A stretch of DNA of 6,607 nt from Treponema sp. Lineage in GTDB: Bacteria > Spirochaetota > Spirochaetia > Treponematales > Breznakiellaceae. The number at the start of each line of letters is the position of its first letter. Position 1 is the first letter of the stretch. Location: positions 1-6,607 of the forward strand of contig JAIRLZ010000224.1 in the NCBI GenBank assembly GCA_031259035.1, in the 5' to 3' direction. Below are positions 5,265 through 6,607 of the stretch, in pieces. The notes under the pieces were generated by a model. That model was not told where the DNA came from and did no database searches. It worked only from the letters and a program-made list of their open reading frames with translations. The translations under genes were made by a program, and so were the position numbers.

Positions 5265-5423
5265 ATCATCTAATGACCAGCGCCGAAAGGCGGGAGATTC
5301 TCATGTAGCGCCCGCTTGGGGGTGGGCGCGTTCCTATGCCGCTTCAGTCAGCGGCGAGCGGCTTTTCAGCGATTGCCCAAATGCCCGAACTTCTTGCCGA
5401 ACTCCCTTTCGCTTCTTGAATGG
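5265..5423 (-). mobile_element. probable decayed 3' end of an IS200/IS605-type (TnpB) element
   Basis: On the minus strand a short basic frame (5423 down to 5337) ends ...SLKSRSPLTEAA and stops with TAG (5336-5334). It is followed by a stable hairpin (GCGCCCAC/GCGGGCGC, 5329-5308) and then by GAGAATCTCCCGCC-TTTC-GGCG (5302-5281) and a TCA. This order, a TnpB-like tail, a GC hairpin, then GAATC plus a terminal hairpin with a TTT-type loop, is what I recall of the right ends and omega-RNA regions of tnpB elements. The rest of any tnpB is missing; the EF-G gene begins where it would continue. The similarity is from memory of element ends, not a search, and the peptide is too short to identify alone. 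Confidence 0.4.
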
Positions 5424-5451
5424 TTGTTTTTTCTTAAAAAATATGTAACAT
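5424..5451 (+). promoter_or_regulatory. possible promoter of the EF-G gene
   Basis: TTGTTT (5424-5429) and TAACAT (5446-5451) are 16 bases apart. Initiation six or seven bases downstream would fall at 5458 or next to it, almost at the ATG at 5460. That fits the absence of a Shine-Dalgarno sequence and would give a leaderless mRNA. The boxes are only moderately close to consensus. Confidence 0.35.
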
Positions 5452-5459
5452 ATATCCCC

Positions 5460-6607
5460 ATGTCAGTAAATCTTAAAACCTTGCGTAATATCGGTATAAT
5501 GGCTCATATTGACGCCGGAAAGACGACTACGACCGAACGCATCCTTTACTATACGGGAAAAAGCCACAAGATAGGCGAAGTCGATGACGGTGAAGCGGTC
5601 ATGGACTGGATGGAGCAGGAACAGCAGCGAGGCATCACCATACAGAGCGCGTCCACCACGATCTACTGGAAAGGATTTCAAATCAACATCATTGACACGC
5701 CTGGACATGTGGATTTCACCGCCGAAGTTGAGCGTTCGCTTCGGGTGTTGGACGGCGCGATTGCGATCTTTGACGCGGTGAGCGGGGTGCAGCCGCAAAC
5801 CGAGACCGTATGGCATCAGGCTGACCGCTACAAGGTGCCGTGCATCGGCTATGTCAACAAAATGGACAGACCCGGCGCGGACTTTTTTCAGACCCTGGAA
5901 GCCATTAAAACCAAGCTGGGAACGGACGCGACGGCGTTGCAAATACCTATTGGCGCGGAGCATGGTTTTGAAGGCGTCATCGACCTCATTTCCATGCGGG
6001 AGATCCGCTGGGACAGGGCGACCGAAGGCGAAACTATGGTTTTTTCGCCTATCGCCCCGGAACGTCTCGCTGACGCGGAGAAATGGCGTGAAAAACTGCT
6101 CGACGCCCTGTCGGAGGTGTCGGACAGCGTCACCGAAACCTACCTTGCCGGCGAGGCTGTCGGGGAAGAGCTTGTCAAAGCCGAAATCAGGAAAGCGGTG
6201 CTGACGCGGGATTTTTTCCCGGTGTTTGCCGGAGCCTCCCGCCGGAACATGGGCGTGCAGCCCCTCATCGACGCGGCGGTCGATTTTCTCCCGGCGCCTG
6301 ACGAGCGCGCCCCGGCAATCGGCCATCATGTAAAAAGGAACGAGGAAATGCTTGTGCCTTGCAACCCGGACCGCCCTCAGCTTGGGCTTGTGTTCAAGAT
6401 ACAGAACGACAAGGAGGCGGGAAACCTCTGTTATGTGCGGATGTATTCGGGCGTCATAAAACCTGGGGAGGCGGTGTTCAATATCGGGAAGAAAAAACGC
6501 GAGCGGGTGAATCGCATCCTGCGTATGCATTCCAACAAATCGGAGCCGCTTGACAGCCTTTCCGCGGGCGACATCGGGGTCATCATCGGCATGAAGCTGG
6601 CGCAGAC
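5460..6607 (+). CDS. fusA: elongation factor G, EF-G2-like, 5' part (gene runs off the window)
   Basis: A ribosome-dependent translational GTPase acting in the cytoplasm. The 382 complete codons present cover the G domain and the start of domain II; domains III-V lie outside. GTP motifs: G1 AHIDAGKT (15-22), switch I ending in RGIT (57-60), G3 DTPGH (79-83), G4 NKMD (133-136), and G5 GAS (258-260). The opening RNIGIMAHIDAGKTTTTERI, the short G' region and SASTTIYWKGFQINIIDTPGH resemble the second EF-G of spirochaetes and mitochondria (EF-G2), whose studied members act in ribosome recycling with RRF rather than in translocation. That subclass call comes from recalled sequences and needs a tree. 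ATG at 5460 is chosen because the next Met (residue 14) is too close to the P-loop. No Shine-Dalgarno sequence precedes it, unlike all other genes here. Confidence 0.95.
   Translation, partial: MSVNLKTLRNIGIMAHIDAGKTTTTERILYYTGKSHKIGEVDDGEAVMDWMEQEQQRGITIQSASTTIYWKGFQINIIDTPGHVDFTAEVERSLRVLDGAIAIFDAVSGVQPQTETVWHQADRYKVPCIGYVNKMDRPGADFFQTLEAIKTKLGTDATALQIPIGAEHGFEGVIDLISMREIRWDRATEGETMVFSPIAPERLADAEKWREKLLDALSEVSDSVTETYLAGEAVGEELVKAEIRKAVLTRDFFPVFAGASRRNMGVQPLIDAAVDFLPAPDERAPAIGHHVKRNEEMLVPCNPDRPQLGLVFKIQNDKEAGNLCYVRMYSGVIKPGEAVFNIGKKKRERVNRILRMHSNKSEPLDSLSAGDIGVIIGMKLAQ

Larger units (their letters stand above)
5201..5459. other. spacer upstream of the EF-G gene
   Basis: No intact gene is seen. 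Positions 5201-5258 show nothing recognisable beyond CCAGCGC, repeated at 5252 and 5278. From about 5265 to 5423 the minus strand resembles the 3' end of a transposon of the IS200/IS605 type, described separately. The last 40 bases are AT-rich and contain a possible promoter for the EF-G gene. Confidence 0.6.

Noticed and set aside
5259..5287. Perfect TTGACA as a forward -35 box
   Set aside because: The positions 16-18 bases downstream (around GCCGAA) do not resemble a -10 box.
5463..6530. Long open frame of 355 codons on the minus strand
   Set aside because: It lies entirely opposite the EF-G gene, which has intact GTPase motifs; the antisense protein is arginine/histidine-rich and matches nothing I recognise.

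Overview
The window looks like chromosomal DNA of a moderately GC-rich bacterium, most probably a spirochaete of the Treponema type. This assignment is inference from protein character only. The elongation factor G has the sequence style of the second spirochaetal EF-G (EF-G2). The phosphoglycerate kinase has an insertion after an SHLGDP motif. The GAPDH is a 351-residue NAD-type enzyme. No rRNA, tRNA or CRISPR array was seen.

Layout. Positions 1-360 hold no convincing gene but are full of short inverted repeats. A good sigma-70-type promoter (361-389) then leads into gap (422-1477, +). A 330-bp spacer (1478-1807) packed with at least five hairpins and a 16-bp palindrome precedes pgk (1808-3067, +). 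tpiA (3116-3868, +) follows 48 bp later, and a strong intrinsic terminator (3893-3931) closes the cluster. Convergent to it is a cytoplasmic GH5 glycoside hydrolase gene (3940-4986, -). Positions 5006-5459 carry the GH5 leader, another copy of a hairpin repeat and a probable decayed 3' end of an IS200/IS605-type (TnpB) element. The window ends inside an EF-G gene (5460 to beyond 6607, +).

How the genes fit together. gap, pgk and tpiA encode three consecutive or adjoining steps of the triose-phosphate part of glycolysis and share an orientation and a final terminator. The GH5 enzyme lacks a signal peptide, so it probably cleaves imported oligosaccharides (beta-glucan or mannan type) in the cytoplasm, which would feed sugar into the same pathway. 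That link is inferred from proximity.

The most interesting material is non-coding. A dispersed repeat built on a half-site close to GAGCCAGTTCCAAAACGCG occurs before gap, twice before pgk, in the GH5 leader and before the EF-G gene. In the GH5 leader the repeat forms a hairpin followed by nine U on the GH5 strand, only 19 nt before the start codon. An upstream hairpin competes with a third hairpin, so the leader looks like a transcription attenuator or an uncharacterised riboswitch-like element.
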